From Planctomycetota bacterium (GTDB lineage Bacteria > Planctomycetota > Planctomycetia > Planctomycetales > Planctomycetaceae): 10,316 nucleotides of DNA. This document shows, one piece after another, positions 1 through 6,682 of the stretch (position 1 is the stretch's first letter; each line of letters starts with the position of its first letter). The stretch is taken from the NCBI GenBank assembly GCA_024278285.1, contig JAJRTM010000932.1, positions 1 to 10,316 on the forward strand, given 5' to 3'. A model generated the notes under the pieces. It was not told where the DNA came from and made no database searches. It saw only the letters and a list, made by a program, of their open reading frames with translations. Position numbers and translations under genes: made by a program.

Positions 1-250
1 AACCAGTTGTTCCGGGCCAAAGACCCAGCATTTTACCTAGCCCAGCCCAACGGGCTGGGTCAGCAGGTGTGATATGACGGTGAGGACCAACGGTCCGGAC
101 ATTTGTAAAATGTTGAAAAAAGGCTACCCATTTGGGTAAATAACCGAGCCTTTGGACCTATGTTGTTTTGGGTGTCAGAACCCAGCCCGTTGGGCTGGGC
201 TAGGCAAACATCCGAGGCTTTGCCCCTGTTTTTCCAAGCATTTCAACATA
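1..250. repeat. Nested inverted-repeat region with two head-to-head copies of a 25-bp palindromic unit
   Basis: A 25-bp unit at 36-60 reappears as its reverse complement at 180-204. Each copy contains the perfect hairpin CCCAGCCC/GGGCTGGG with a 3-nt loop (AAC or GTT). Weaker similarity continues outward from both copies, so these look like diverged inverted copies of a longer element, one of which runs off the left edge. Nested in the same stretch are GGACC-AAC-GGTCC (84-96), CATTTTAC/GTAAAATG (29-36 and 105-112), ATGTTGAAA/TTTCAACAT (110-118 and 241-249), TACCCA-TT-TGGGTA (125-138) and GGCAAA/TTTGCC (203-208 and 219-224). All of this is read directly from the sequence. No coding function is visible. 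A REP-like element or structured RNA is possible. Confidence 0.7.
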
Positions 251-530
251 AATACTCTCTTGCAAGATACCTGTAATATGTCGCGCCGGGATGCGTGCCA
301 CAATTTGTACGGTATCGCAAGAAAGAATCGAAGCTGTCGTCACTGAGCACGATGTCTGAGACGATTGATATTGTTCGTTGAACAGCGAACCTTCAGTGTC
401 CAGCCCACCTGCGCAGTCGCCTTCGGCTTGCCGTTAAACGATTGCGCACGCCGTCCTTCTGCTCAAAGAACCGACAGGAATTGTACAAAATCTTTGTCGC
501 TTCTGTCGTAAATTTCCCAATAACTTCTTA
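251..530. other. Gene-free stretch upstream of the first repeat copy
   Basis: No convincing gene, RNA gene or protein remnant was recognised here in any frame. Short open frames lack a credible ribosome binding site or a recognisable family. The only structure seen is a short hairpin, GTTCG/CGAAC, at 373-390. The promoter of the downstream aldehyde dehydrogenase may lie here or further right, but no convincing -35/-10 pair stood out. Confidence 0.4.
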
Positions 531-621
531 TATTACTAACGTTAAAAGTTTGCGAACGGCTCGCAAGTTTTAGAAAAATATCAGTTTGGTTATGGCTATC
601 AGAGTGAACCAGCCGTGCTGG
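531..621 (+). repeat. 91-bp dispersed repeat, copy 1
   Basis: This 91-bp unit begins TATTACTAACG and ends CCAGCCGTGCTGG. By hand alignment it differs from copy 2 (6505-6595) at 8 of 91 positions. It contains three possible stems: TTGCGA-ACGGC-TCGCAA (550-566), ATGGCT/AGCCGT (592-597 and 611-616, with one G-U pair on the plus strand) and the terminal CCAGC-CGT-GCTGG (609-621). The last two overlap, so they are alternatives. It lies about 110 bp upstream of the aldehyde dehydrogenase start. No open frame is shared among the copies, so this is a non-coding repeat. Confidence 0.85.
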
Positions 622-730
622 ATTAATTGTTACCCGTCTTCGGTTTGCATTCAAGAAGACCTGAAGGCTGCATCGCGTTTACCGTTGAACCCTCTTTATT
701 GTTCCTCATGAAAGCAGGAGTTTTATTGCC

Positions 731-2212
731 ATGTCTGAAAATGCCCCCTCTGAAGTTGCCAGTTTTTTGTCAGACTCGCCGATGAAAGCGTTTGTTGGTG
801 GGAAGTGGGTTGAAGCCGCTGATGGGGCGAGTTTCACGACGAATGATCCGGGAACAGGTGAACGATTGGCAGAAGTGACTGCGATGTCTGCTGCGGATAT
901 CGACCAGGCGGTACAGGCTGCTGATAAAGCATTTCGCACAACCGGTTGGGCCGAGATGCCTGCCAATGAACGTGGTGTTCTGCTTCATCGATTAGCTGAT
1001 GGCGTTGAAAAAAACATTGAAACGCTCGCTCGAATTGAAGCCCTTGATGCAGGGAAAATTCTGGAGCAAGCGGTCGGCGACATCCAAAACTTCGTCGATA
1101 CAATGCGGTACTTTATTGATATTTCTCTGCATGTTCAACATCGTGTTCCGCTCGCTGTGGCAGGTCACGAAGCGAGAACGGTCCGGCTGCCGTGGGGACC
1201 GTGCGGTTTTATTTTCCCTTGGAATTTTCCATTCTTACTTATTGGCTGGAACATTGCGCCAGCTTTGGCGGCAGGTAATACAGTGGTCATTAAACCTGCG
1301 GAAGATACACCGTTGTCTGCCTTGTACCTGGCGAAAATTGCCCAGCAGGTGGGGATTCCAGATGGTGTGATCAACGTGGTGACAGGATATGGCGAAACTG
1401 CGGGGGCAGCTTTGGCGGCGCATCCCAAATTAAAACGGATGTCGTTCACGGGATCACCAGAAGTTGGTCGAATGGTTGCCGAAGTTTGCGGACGAAATTT
1501 AACACCGGTTAAACTCGAACTGGGAGGCAAAGGGGCAGCCGTTCTGTTTGATGATATCGATGTGGAAGCGACCGCGGAAAGTCTTGTGGGAGCAATCACA
1601 TTCCACTCAGGGCAGGTTTGCTGCGATGCCACTCGCTGGCTGGTTCAACGTCCCATTTATGATCGTTTTGTTGACGCCTGTGTTTCTCGCTTGAAGCAGG
1701 TGCAAGTCGGTTACCAAATGGATGAGGCAACTCAGATGGGGCCTGTTGTCAGTGAGAAACAGCGTCAACGGATTTTGAATTATCTTAAAAAAGGGCAAGC
1801 CGAGGGAGCAGAGTTAGTTCTGGAAGGAGGCCCGGCAGAAGTCGAGGGACACAAAGGTTCCTATGTCAAACCATCTCTGCTGGCTGGTGGACTGGATAAC
1901 ATTGCTGCCCGGGAAGAAATTTTTGGGCCTGTTGCGTATCTGTCGCCTTTTGACGATGAACAACAGGCGATAGAAATGGTTAATTCAACCGATTACGGCT
2001 TGGCGAACAGTGTTTGGTCAACCGATTTGAGCCGGGCAAATCGCGTTGCGGAGAAGATGGTTGCAGGAAACAGTTGGATCAACGCCCACAATGTATTCGC
2101 GGCTGGTATTCCCTACGCCGGGATTAACAAAAGCGGCATGGGAGGTGGCGTGTTATCCATCGATACCTATTTAGATTACACACGTGGTCTCTCGGTTGTG
2201 CGACCACTTTAA
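731..2212 (+). CDS. NAD(P)-dependent aldehyde dehydrogenase (ALDH superfamily)
   Basis: This protein should oxidise an aldehyde to a carboxylic acid with NAD(P)+ in the cytoplasm. At 493 residues it is full length for the family. Visible landmarks are PWNFP at 163-167 with the oxyanion-hole Asn165, KPAE at 188-191 (cofactor-binding Lys188), FTGSPEVG at 239-246, general-base Glu263 in LELGGK, nucleophile Cys297 in GQVC, and EEIFGP at 395-400. A second cysteine, Cys298, directly follows the catalytic one. The C-terminus (INKSGMGGG, then SIDTYLDYT) resembles betaine-aldehyde or ALDH1/2-like enzymes, but the substrate cannot be read from sequence. The ATG is preceded by AGGAG at 716-720, 10 nt upstream. 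The gene stands alone: a repeat-filled spacer precedes it and the next gene converges on it, so there is no pathway context. Confidence 0.95.
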   Translation: MSENAPSEVASFLSDSPMKAFVGGKWVEAADGASFTTNDPGTGERLAEVTAMSAADIDQAVQAADKAFRTTGWAEMPANERGVLLHRLADGVEKNIETLARIEALDAGKILEQAVGDIQNFVDTMRYFIDISLHVQHRVPLAVAGHEARTVRLPWGPCGFIFPWNFPFLLIGWNIAPALAAGNTVVIKPAEDTPLSALYLAKIAQQVGIPDGVINVVTGYGETAGAALAAHPKLKRMSFTGSPEVGRMVAEVCGRNLTPVKLELGGKGAAVLFDDIDVEATAESLVGAITFHSGQVCCDATRWLVQRPIYDRFVDACVSRLKQVQVGYQMDEATQMGPVVSEKQRQRILNYLKKGQAEGAELVLEGGPAEVEGHKGSYVKPSLLAGGLDNIAAREEIFGPVAYLSPFDDEQQAIEMVNSTDYGLANSVWSTDLSRANRVAEKMVAGNSWINAHNVFAAGIPYAGINKSGMGGGVLSIDTYLDYTRGLSVVRPL

Positions 2213-2219
2213 TTTTTTT
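2184..2219 (+). terminator. Possible intrinsic terminator overlapping the end of the aldehyde dehydrogenase gene
   Basis: GTGGTC (2184-2189) can pair with GACCAC (2202-2207) across a 12-nt loop. The run TTTAATTTTTTT (2208-2219) follows at once and includes the stop codon. The stem is only 6 bp and the loop is long, so this is plausible but not strong. Confidence 0.4.
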
Positions 2220-2296
2220 CGTGCGACCCCAAATAAGTTTCAGACGAGCCGAGGTGTTAACCCCCTGGTTACTCTACCGGTTTTATTGAAATTATT

Positions 2297-2366
2297 TTGT
2301 AGGGTGCGTCGTGACGCACCTTTTTCATCACGCAAACAAGCTGGTGCGTCACGACGCACCCTACAA
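2297..2366. repeat. REP/BIME-like perfect 24-bp inverted repeat (GTAGGGTGCGTC type)
   Basis: The arms 2297-2320 and 2343-2366 are perfect reverse complements, separated by a 22-nt spacer (2321-2342). Each arm is itself palindromic (GGTGCGTC-GT-GACGCACC), so the unit is two hairpins facing each other. The GTAGGGTGCGTC core is, from general knowledge, a recurrent REP-like motif in many bacterial genomes, some of which mobilise such repeats with RAYT (Y1-type) transposases. No such transposase lies in this window. It sits in the convergent spacer after the aldehyde dehydrogenase and may also affect transcript ends. Confidence 0.85.
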
Positions 2367-2412
2367 GATACCGGGAACTTATTTCGGGACTATTCCTTAT
2401 AATAGCGGCGCG

Positions 2413-2456
2413 CCAAATACACTCGAAGTGACCAGATTCACTTCGAGTGTATTTGG
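2413..2456. terminator. Perfect 19-bp hairpin at the 3' end of the converging gene, candidate bidirectional terminator
   Basis: CCAAATACACTCGAAGTGA (2413-2431) pairs perfectly with 2438-2456 around a 6-nt loop, CCAGAT. It starts 13 bp beyond the stop codon of the minus-strand gene. No T-tract follows on either strand, so it lacks half of the classic intrinsic terminator signature. It could instead protect mRNA 3' ends or block read-through between the converging genes. Confidence 0.65.
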
Positions 2457-2469
2457 AAAGGGTCGAAGT

Positions 2470-4188
2470 TTATCGCCGTCCACCGCGTCCACCGCCGCGT
2501 CCGCTTCTGCCGGATGACCTTCCGGAAGATCGGGAAGAGGTTCCACTGCGACCGCTCATTGAAGGAGTTGAACGGGCAGTTGGGGCAGAGAAGTTGCCGC
2601 GAGAGAAACTGCTGGCTCCATTCATTCGGGCAGAAGGGTTGGATGAATTTGCATTGCGAGAGAACGCAGAAGCACCTTGCCCTCGTTGTCCCTGGCCACC
2701 AGAGCGACTAAATGCTGTTGAATTTCCGTTTCGATTTCCTTGACCATTTCGGCTGAAGTTACCTGCCGAGAATGACTGTGGATTTGATTGTGAAGTTGTT
2801 CGACTGTTCGAATTTGTTCCTGATTGAGTATTTCGGTTGGCGGAAGAGTTGCTTCCTCCCTGCACCTGTCCATCACCCAATGTGTACTGATTGGTTCCGT
2901 TTTTTGTTTCAGTTGTTGTTGTGATTTGTCCTTGCGAGGCTTCGGTGCTGACCGATGCGTTTCCGTAAGTGGAATTGATTGACGATGAGCCGCTGTAGTT
3001 TCCAGTTCCATTTCCGTTAGCAGTACCAGAACCGCTATGCTGAATGGTTGAAGAACCGTTAGAACTTTGCATCGATGTGGTTGCATTGCGTCCGAAAGTT
3101 GTGGAACCATTTCCGTTTTGCTGGGCGTATCCGTTTGTGTTGCGAGTGCCGTTTCCGTAAGCCCCGGTGTTATTGTTGGTCACGCCGCCCTGCGAACTGT
3201 TCTGATACGTGTAGCCATTCCCGGTGTTAGTCACATTTCCGGAAACCTGCCCCGCTGCGGAATAGTTGCCGCCGTTAGAAGTGGTAACGGTTCCGCCGCC
3301 AGCTGCTCCGTAATTAGTGGTGTTTCCTTGCGTTGTTGTCCCAGCAACTCCACCTCCCTGGGCCGTTGCAGAGTTACCATTGGGGCCGGTAACCGTCGTT
3401 TGCCCCGCCACTCCGGCTGCGGTTCTGTTTCCATTTTGATAAGTAAAACCAGCTCCTTGAGTCGTCGCGGTAGCTTGTTGCCCATTAGGTCCGGTTACTG
3501 TTGTTGTGTTGGAACCAGAACTCACTGTCGTGTTTCCATTGGGAGAGGTATAAGTGGTATCCGTTGTGGTAGAGTTCGCCGTACCGCCGTTGGCGCCGTA
3601 GTAATTATTGGTTGTCGTTGTTGCTTGTGGATGATACTGCTGCTCCCAATAACCAATCGCGTTTGCCCAGACGGCTCCATAAACAAAACCAGCATAAGGA
3701 ACCGCAGCGACAGGAGCTGCAACATATCCAGAACCTGAAGAACTGCCGCCGCTTCCCGAACCACCACTCTGAGCATTTTGCTGTGCAGCCTGCATCGAAG
3801 CACGAACCGAATCAACCGCTGTCCAGACATCTTTAGTCTGAACACGAGCTGCCATTCCCAGTCGTGCCGTCCAGTTGATGTGAGCATTCATCTGTTTAAG
3901 CAGATCGGGATAAACAGAAAGAATAATAAGGTAATCAGGGACTTGAGAATTATTGAAAGCCGCCTTCCCGTGGGCAACAAACTGTTGAACCGAAACAGGA
4001 TCCTGAGAAGCTGCAAAAATATTTTCGATCACTTTATCTTCGTAAAAAGCAATCGGTGCAACTAACGATTCCATCTCGGCTACGTTTAACCGTTGAGCCG
4101 GTTGTTGCTGTTGTGCTTGAACACCAAAAGAAGGATAGCTGGCGACCAGCAATAATGTTCCCAGAAGTAACGCTTGTTTTTTTCTCAT
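2470..4188 (-). CDS. Exported DUF3300-like protein with a long low-complexity Asn/Gly/Ser/Thr region and an Arg/Gly tail
   Basis: This is a 572-residue protein of unknown function. Residues 1-26 look like a Sec signal peptide: MRKK, a Leu-rich core, and likely cleavage after VQA. Residues about 35-140 resemble DUF3300, with LVAPIAFYEDKVIENIFAAS, the later VYPDLLKQMN and NWTARLG, as in that family's conserved blocks. A Gly/Ser linker follows (141-154), then an Ala/Tyr/Trp-rich segment (155-181). Residues about 190-470 are disordered-looking and built of NG/TT/GN runs, including two TVTGPNG units (230-236, 265-271). Residues 471-572 carry four (A/N/S)FSR units (477-480, 492-495, 508-511, 527-530) and end in an SGR/RGG-type basic tail. 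GGGAGAA lies about 5 nt before the ATG. An exported surface or matrix role is inference only. Confidence 0.8.
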   Translation of the reverse strand: MRKKQALLLGTLLLVASYPSFGVQAQQQQPAQRLNVAEMESLVAPIAFYEDKVIENIFAASQDPVSVQQFVAHGKAAFNNSQVPDYLIILSVYPDLLKQMNAHINWTARLGMAARVQTKDVWTAVDSVRASMQAAQQNAQSGGSGSGGSSSGSGYVAAPVAAVPYAGFVYGAVWANAIGYWEQQYHPQATTTTNNYYGANGGTANSTTTDTTYTSPNGNTTVSSGSNTTTVTGPNGQQATATTQGAGFTYQNGNRTAAGVAGQTTVTGPNGNSATAQGGGVAGTTTQGNTTNYGAAGGGTVTTSNGGNYSAAGQVSGNVTNTGNGYTYQNSSQGGVTNNNTGAYGNGTRNTNGYAQQNGNGSTTFGRNATTSMQSSNGSSTIQHSGSGTANGNGTGNYSGSSSINSTYGNASVSTEASQGQITTTTETKNGTNQYTLGDGQVQGGSNSSANRNTQSGTNSNSRTTSQSNPQSFSAGNFSRNGQGNRNGNSTAFSRSGGQGQRGQGASAFSRNANSSNPSARMNGASSFSRGNFSAPTARSTPSMSGRSGTSSRSSGRSSGRSGRGGGRGGRR

Positions 4189-4250
4189 GAATGTTCTCCC
4201 AAACCAAAGTAGGCCATTTTGAAACCACTGTCTGCATGCGTGCGACTACT

Positions 4251-4279
4251 GTTATTCTTCCCTGACGTGAAGCTGACAA
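4251..4279 (-). promoter_or_regulatory. Candidate sigma-70-type promoter for the DUF3300-like gene
   Basis: Reading the minus strand, TTGTCA (4274-4279) is followed after 17 nt by AATAAC (4251-4256). That is 5 of 6 and 4 of 6 matches to the consensus boxes. It lies about 60 bp upstream of the start codon at 4186-4188. Planctomycete promoters are poorly characterised and matches of this quality occur by chance. Confidence 0.3.
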
Positions 4280-4607
4280 ATTGGGTCACCGTTCGCAACT
4301 GCAAGGTATTGCCCAAACACTTCCCGTCAGAACAGCCTATTTCACAAAATTCAGAAAAGGAGCCAAAAGAACATTAAGAAAGCAATTCAAAACGATTTGA
4401 TCCCATGCCTGAGCGGCATAATCGGAATCGCGTTGCAAAAAAACAACAGCCATGTTGCACAAAGAAAATCATTGCGGGTTCGTGTTGACGAAAGGCAATA
4501 CTGTTCTTTTTTGTCCCCAAAATATAATCTCGCGACAATACCAATAAGGATCGCTTGAATAATAACTGCTAGCCACAATGCTCAATCAAAAAGAATGAGA
4601 AAGTAGA
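4280..4607. other. Gene-free stretch between the DUF3300-like gene and the toxin remnant
   Basis: No credible gene was found. One minus-strand open frame (4387-4578) begins with TTG and a hydrophobic stretch, but it has no clear ribosome binding site and no recognisable family. A small hairpin, ATGCC-TGAGC-GGCAT, is present at 4405-4419. Confidence 0.4.
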
Positions 4608-4907
4608 CTACAACCAGCAATAATCTATTGAACTTTGACGGGACTCTATTATCCAATTGTTGTAAAGGTCTTCTTCAGTAGCGATATCCATTGTGGCACG
4701 GCGGATATGCAAAATAAGAACCGTCGAATTGGCAATCGTAAAAAGTACGCGAATTGTGGCAGTCCGTTTCCCGAACAGAAACTCCTAGATTTCTTCCGGA
4801 ACGACACCGTTTTCAGGAGCCAGTCGGCAGCGATCTGGATGAGTTGAAAGCGTTTGCAACACAGCCTCAAACCTATTGAGCCATTTGCGTGCAGTTTCTG
4901 GGGAACT
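4608..4907 (-). pseudogene. Decayed RelE/ParE-family toxin gene
   Basis: Minus-strand frame reading from 4901 down to the stop at 4608-4610 gives a recognisable RelE/ParE-type toxin body. It begins PETARKWLNRFEAVLQTL, continues HPDRCRLAPEN, VPEEI, a stop, FGKR, RVLFTI, VLILHIRRATMD and ends near TEEDL. The order SPE..A..W / HPxRCxLAPE / LFGKR / YRVLFTI / VxVLHIRR is the usual layout of planctomycete ParE-like toxins, known here from memory. An in-frame TAG at 4785-4787 interrupts it between VPEEI and EFLFGKR. A TGA at 4908-4910 lies directly upstream in the same frame, so the first roughly 25 codons are missing or frameshifted. No antitoxin was recognised on either side. An intact toxin would cleave mRNA or poison gyrase; this copy should be inactive. 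Confidence 0.75.
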
Positions 4908-4916
4908 TCATACTTA

Positions 4917-4936
4917 TTTGGTTCCGGCTATGCCGG
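4917..4936. repeat. Short palindrome next to the broken 5' end of the toxin remnant
   Basis: CCGGC-TAT-GCCGG (4924-4936) is a perfect 5-bp stem with a 3-nt loop. TTTGGTTCCGGCTAT (4917-4931) matches the inner part of the 91-bp repeat (6559-6573) at 14 of 15 positions. It may be a fragment of a related repeat, but the match is short and could be chance. Confidence 0.4.
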
Positions 4937-5173
4937 TTTAGGCTCATCCGTGGCTTTTTCAGATCTTCAGCCATTTAAATAGAGGAAGAATCGGCACCAT
5001 GTTTCAGTTTTTTCAGTGGCGTTCGACCATGCTTGAGAAGACCTGAGTTCTTCCAGAGAAGCCAGAATCACGAAATAGTATTTGGACAGGTACTTTGTTA
5101 GACTGCTTAAACAAATGATGGTAAACAGAAGGAGCAACCGAGTAGAAATGACGCCCCATGCAATCCAAAATTC

Positions 5174-5264
5174 CCAGCACGGCTGGTTTGTTTTGACTGC
5201 AGTAACCAAAATCAATCCTTCTTGAAATATGCGTACGGCGCAAAGAAATTGATCGTTAGTAATA
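5174..5264 (-). repeat. 91-bp dispersed repeat, copy 2 by position (minus strand, most diverged)
   Basis: Read on the minus strand, this copy begins TATTACTAACG (5264 downward) and ends CCAGCCGTGCTGG (5174), again exactly 91 bp. The middle has diverged strongly, but GGTTAC.GC..TCA.AA...ACC before the terminal palindrome is retained. The first stem survives with different bases, TGCG-CCGTA-CGCA, within one base of the same position as in the copy at 531-621. It is the only copy in this orientation and does not lie directly upstream of an intact minus-strand gene. Confidence 0.75.
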
Positions 5265-5320
5265 TAAGAAATAAACAAATACAGAATAACAATCCGCTGG
5301 GAAAATAAACCAGATAAAGA

Positions 5321-5350
5321 TTCACAACCGATGTGCGTACCTGTTGTGAA
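5321..5350. promoter_or_regulatory. Perfect 8-bp inverted repeat upstream of prmC
   Basis: TTCACAAC (5321-5328) and GTTGTGAA (5343-5350) flank a 14-nt spacer, about 95 bp before the prmC start codon. It could be a regulator-binding dyad or a leader hairpin. No promoter elements nearby support either reading. The rest of the spacer around it (4937-5173 and 5265-5443) holds no recognisable gene. Confidence 0.4.
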
Positions 5351-5443
5351 CCGCGATAAAATAACTACACATTGCCTTGTAGCATCTATTACTTCACAGG
5401 CTGAAACGTGTTGATTGAAGATAGATGAGGCTAATCAGGCATT

Positions 5444-6355
5444 ATGGAAATCTCCCCCCCTGAAAATCAAAATGATCCAATCTGGACTGTTCAGAAAATA
5501 TTGAACTGGACGACCGGGTATCTGCAAAAGCAGAATTGCGAATCGCCTCGCCTGGAAAGTGAAGTGCTGCTTGCCCATGCACGCGGTTGTCAGCGAATTG
5601 AACTTTACACAGACTTCAACAATCCTGTTGATGAGCAGGTCCGTTCGAAAATGCGAAATCTGGTTAAGCGACGCGCCCAAGGAGAGCCGGTTGCTTATCT
5701 GGTTGGGCATCGTGAGTTTTTCAGTCTCGATTTCCATCTGGTTCCCGGCGTGTTTATTCCGCGACCTGAAACCGAAACGCTGGTGTTGGAAGCGATCGAA
5801 AAGTTGAAGCCGATAAAATCGCCTCGTATTCTGGAACTTTGTATTGGCAGCGGTTGTATTTCGATTTCACTGGCTGTTCAACGTGAAGATGCTGAAATAA
5901 CTGCTGTCGAATTGCATCCACTTGCTTTTGAGACAACGTTAAAAAATATCGATCGCCATCACGTCTCGCAATCGGTTAAGGTTTTGAGAGGGGATTTATT
6001 CGATGCGTTTGCCGAACCTGCCCCAGCCGATTCACAAAAGTATGATTTACTGATCAGCAATCCCCCTTATATTCGCACCGATGAAATTGCAGGACTGGAT
6101 AGCGATATTCGAGACTTCGAACCGCATGCAGCACTCGATGGCGGCGAGGATGGCCTCGATATCATTCGCAAAATTCTGGAGCAGGGGCCAGATTACATCA
6201 AGCCGGACGGGTGGTGTATGCTGGAGATGGACCCGGCTCAAATTTCAGCCTGTCTGGAAATCGCTAAAACATCCGGCAACTGGTCGCTATGTGAAAGCTG
6301 CAAAGATATGAACGGCGAAGAACGTTGTGTCATTCTTCAGCGGAACAGTCATTGA
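5444..6355 (+). CDS. prmC: Release factor glutamine N5-methyltransferase PrmC (HemK)
   Basis: PrmC uses S-adenosylmethionine to methylate the glutamine of the GGQ motif in peptide release factors RF1 and RF2, which improves translation termination. The 303-residue length is normal. An N-terminal helical domain (about 12-75) is followed by GEPVAYLVGHREFFSLDF (80-97), IPRPETE (105-111), the SAM-binding motif LELCIGSGCISISLA (130-144, more often LDLGTGSG) and the catalytic NPPYI (206-210). EPHAALDGGEDGL (226-238) is also typical. The ATG at 5444 has only a weak ribosome binding site (CAGG at 5436-5439, or GAGG at 5427-5430). In many bacteria prfA lies directly upstream. Here there is about 1.2 kb of gene-poor DNA instead, so the usual prfA-prmC pair is not present in this window. 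Confidence 0.95.
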   Translation: MEISPPENQNDPIWTVQKILNWTTGYLQKQNCESPRLESEVLLAHARGCQRIELYTDFNNPVDEQVRSKMRNLVKRRAQGEPVAYLVGHREFFSLDFHLVPGVFIPRPETETLVLEAIEKLKPIKSPRILELCIGSGCISISLAVQREDAEITAVELHPLAFETTLKNIDRHHVSQSVKVLRGDLFDAFAEPAPADSQKYDLLISNPPYIRTDEIAGLDSDIRDFEPHAALDGGEDGLDIIRKILEQGPDYIKPDGWCMLEMDPAQISACLEIAKTSGNWSLCESCKDMNGEERCVILQRNSH

Positions 6356-6504
6356 CAGGACGTAAATTCGTTATAACTGCGAGAATCGTGCAGGTTTCCA
6401 TTCTATTTATTCCGATTGCCGAAGTTCATCGTCTAAGTTCTGATTTTATCGGTACCTGCTTGTGACTGCTGTAAGATTATGACGTATCATTTCGTTATTA
6501 TATA
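6356..6504. other. Gene-free stretch after prmC
   Basis: No gene, RNA gene or clear terminator was recognised between the prmC stop codon and the next repeat copy. The spacer as a whole (6356-6806, 451 bp) is largely occupied by the two 91-bp repeat copies; 6596-6682 between them also shows nothing recognisable. Confidence 0.4.
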
Positions 6505-6595
6505 TATTACTAACGGTAAAAATTTACGAACGGCTCGCAAATTAGAGAAAAATATCAGTTTGGTTACGGCTATCAGAATGAACCAGCCGTGCTGG
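6505..6595 (+). repeat. 91-bp dispersed repeat, copy 3 by position
   Basis: This copy starts TATTACTAACG and ends CCAGCCGTGCTGG. It is the closest relative of the copy at 531-621, with 8 differences in 91 by hand count. ACGGCT (6566-6571) can pair with AGCCGT (6585-6590), an alternative to the terminal CCAGC-CGT-GCTGG palindrome (6583-6595). The first stem, TTTACGA/TCGCAAA, has one mismatch on the plus strand, which would be a G-U pair on the minus strand. Confidence 0.85.
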
Positions 6596-6682
6596 GTATC
6601 TCTCATACTCTTTTGAACAAGGTCAGGCATTCAGTCGGCTTTCGGTTCGGCAGACTTAAACGATTCAGGTATTGAGTCTCTG

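Noticed and set aside
152..346. Plus-strand 64-codon frame in the left-edge region
   Set aside because: It starts inside the palindromic repeats, is Cys/Arg-rich without a family, and has no ribosome binding site.
2447..2743. Plus-strand Pro/Arg-rich open frame beginning near the 19-bp hairpin
   Set aside because: It is the complement of the Arg/Gly/Ser-rich tail of the minus-strand gene, and the composition follows from that.
3067..3738. Long plus-strand open frame (223 codons) opposite the DUF3300-like gene
   Set aside because: It is antisense to a low-complexity coding region whose codon bias keeps other frames open. Its Ser/Val/Cys/Arg-rich composition matches no protein and it has no credible start signal.
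4387..4578. Minus-strand 63-codon frame with an N-terminal hydrophobic segment
   Set aside because: It needs a TTG start, lacks a clear ribosome binding site, and the rest of the sequence does not look like a small membrane protein.
4967..5278. Minus-strand open frame of 103 codons with hydrophobic stretches
   Set aside because: It runs through the 91-bp repeat copy at 5174-5264, has no recognisable family and is not positioned or composed like an antitoxin.
6353..6384. TTGACA followed by TATAAC just after prmC, as a promoter
   Set aside because: The spacing is only 14 nt, the first box overlaps the prmC stop codon, and it lies over 400 bp from the next gene.
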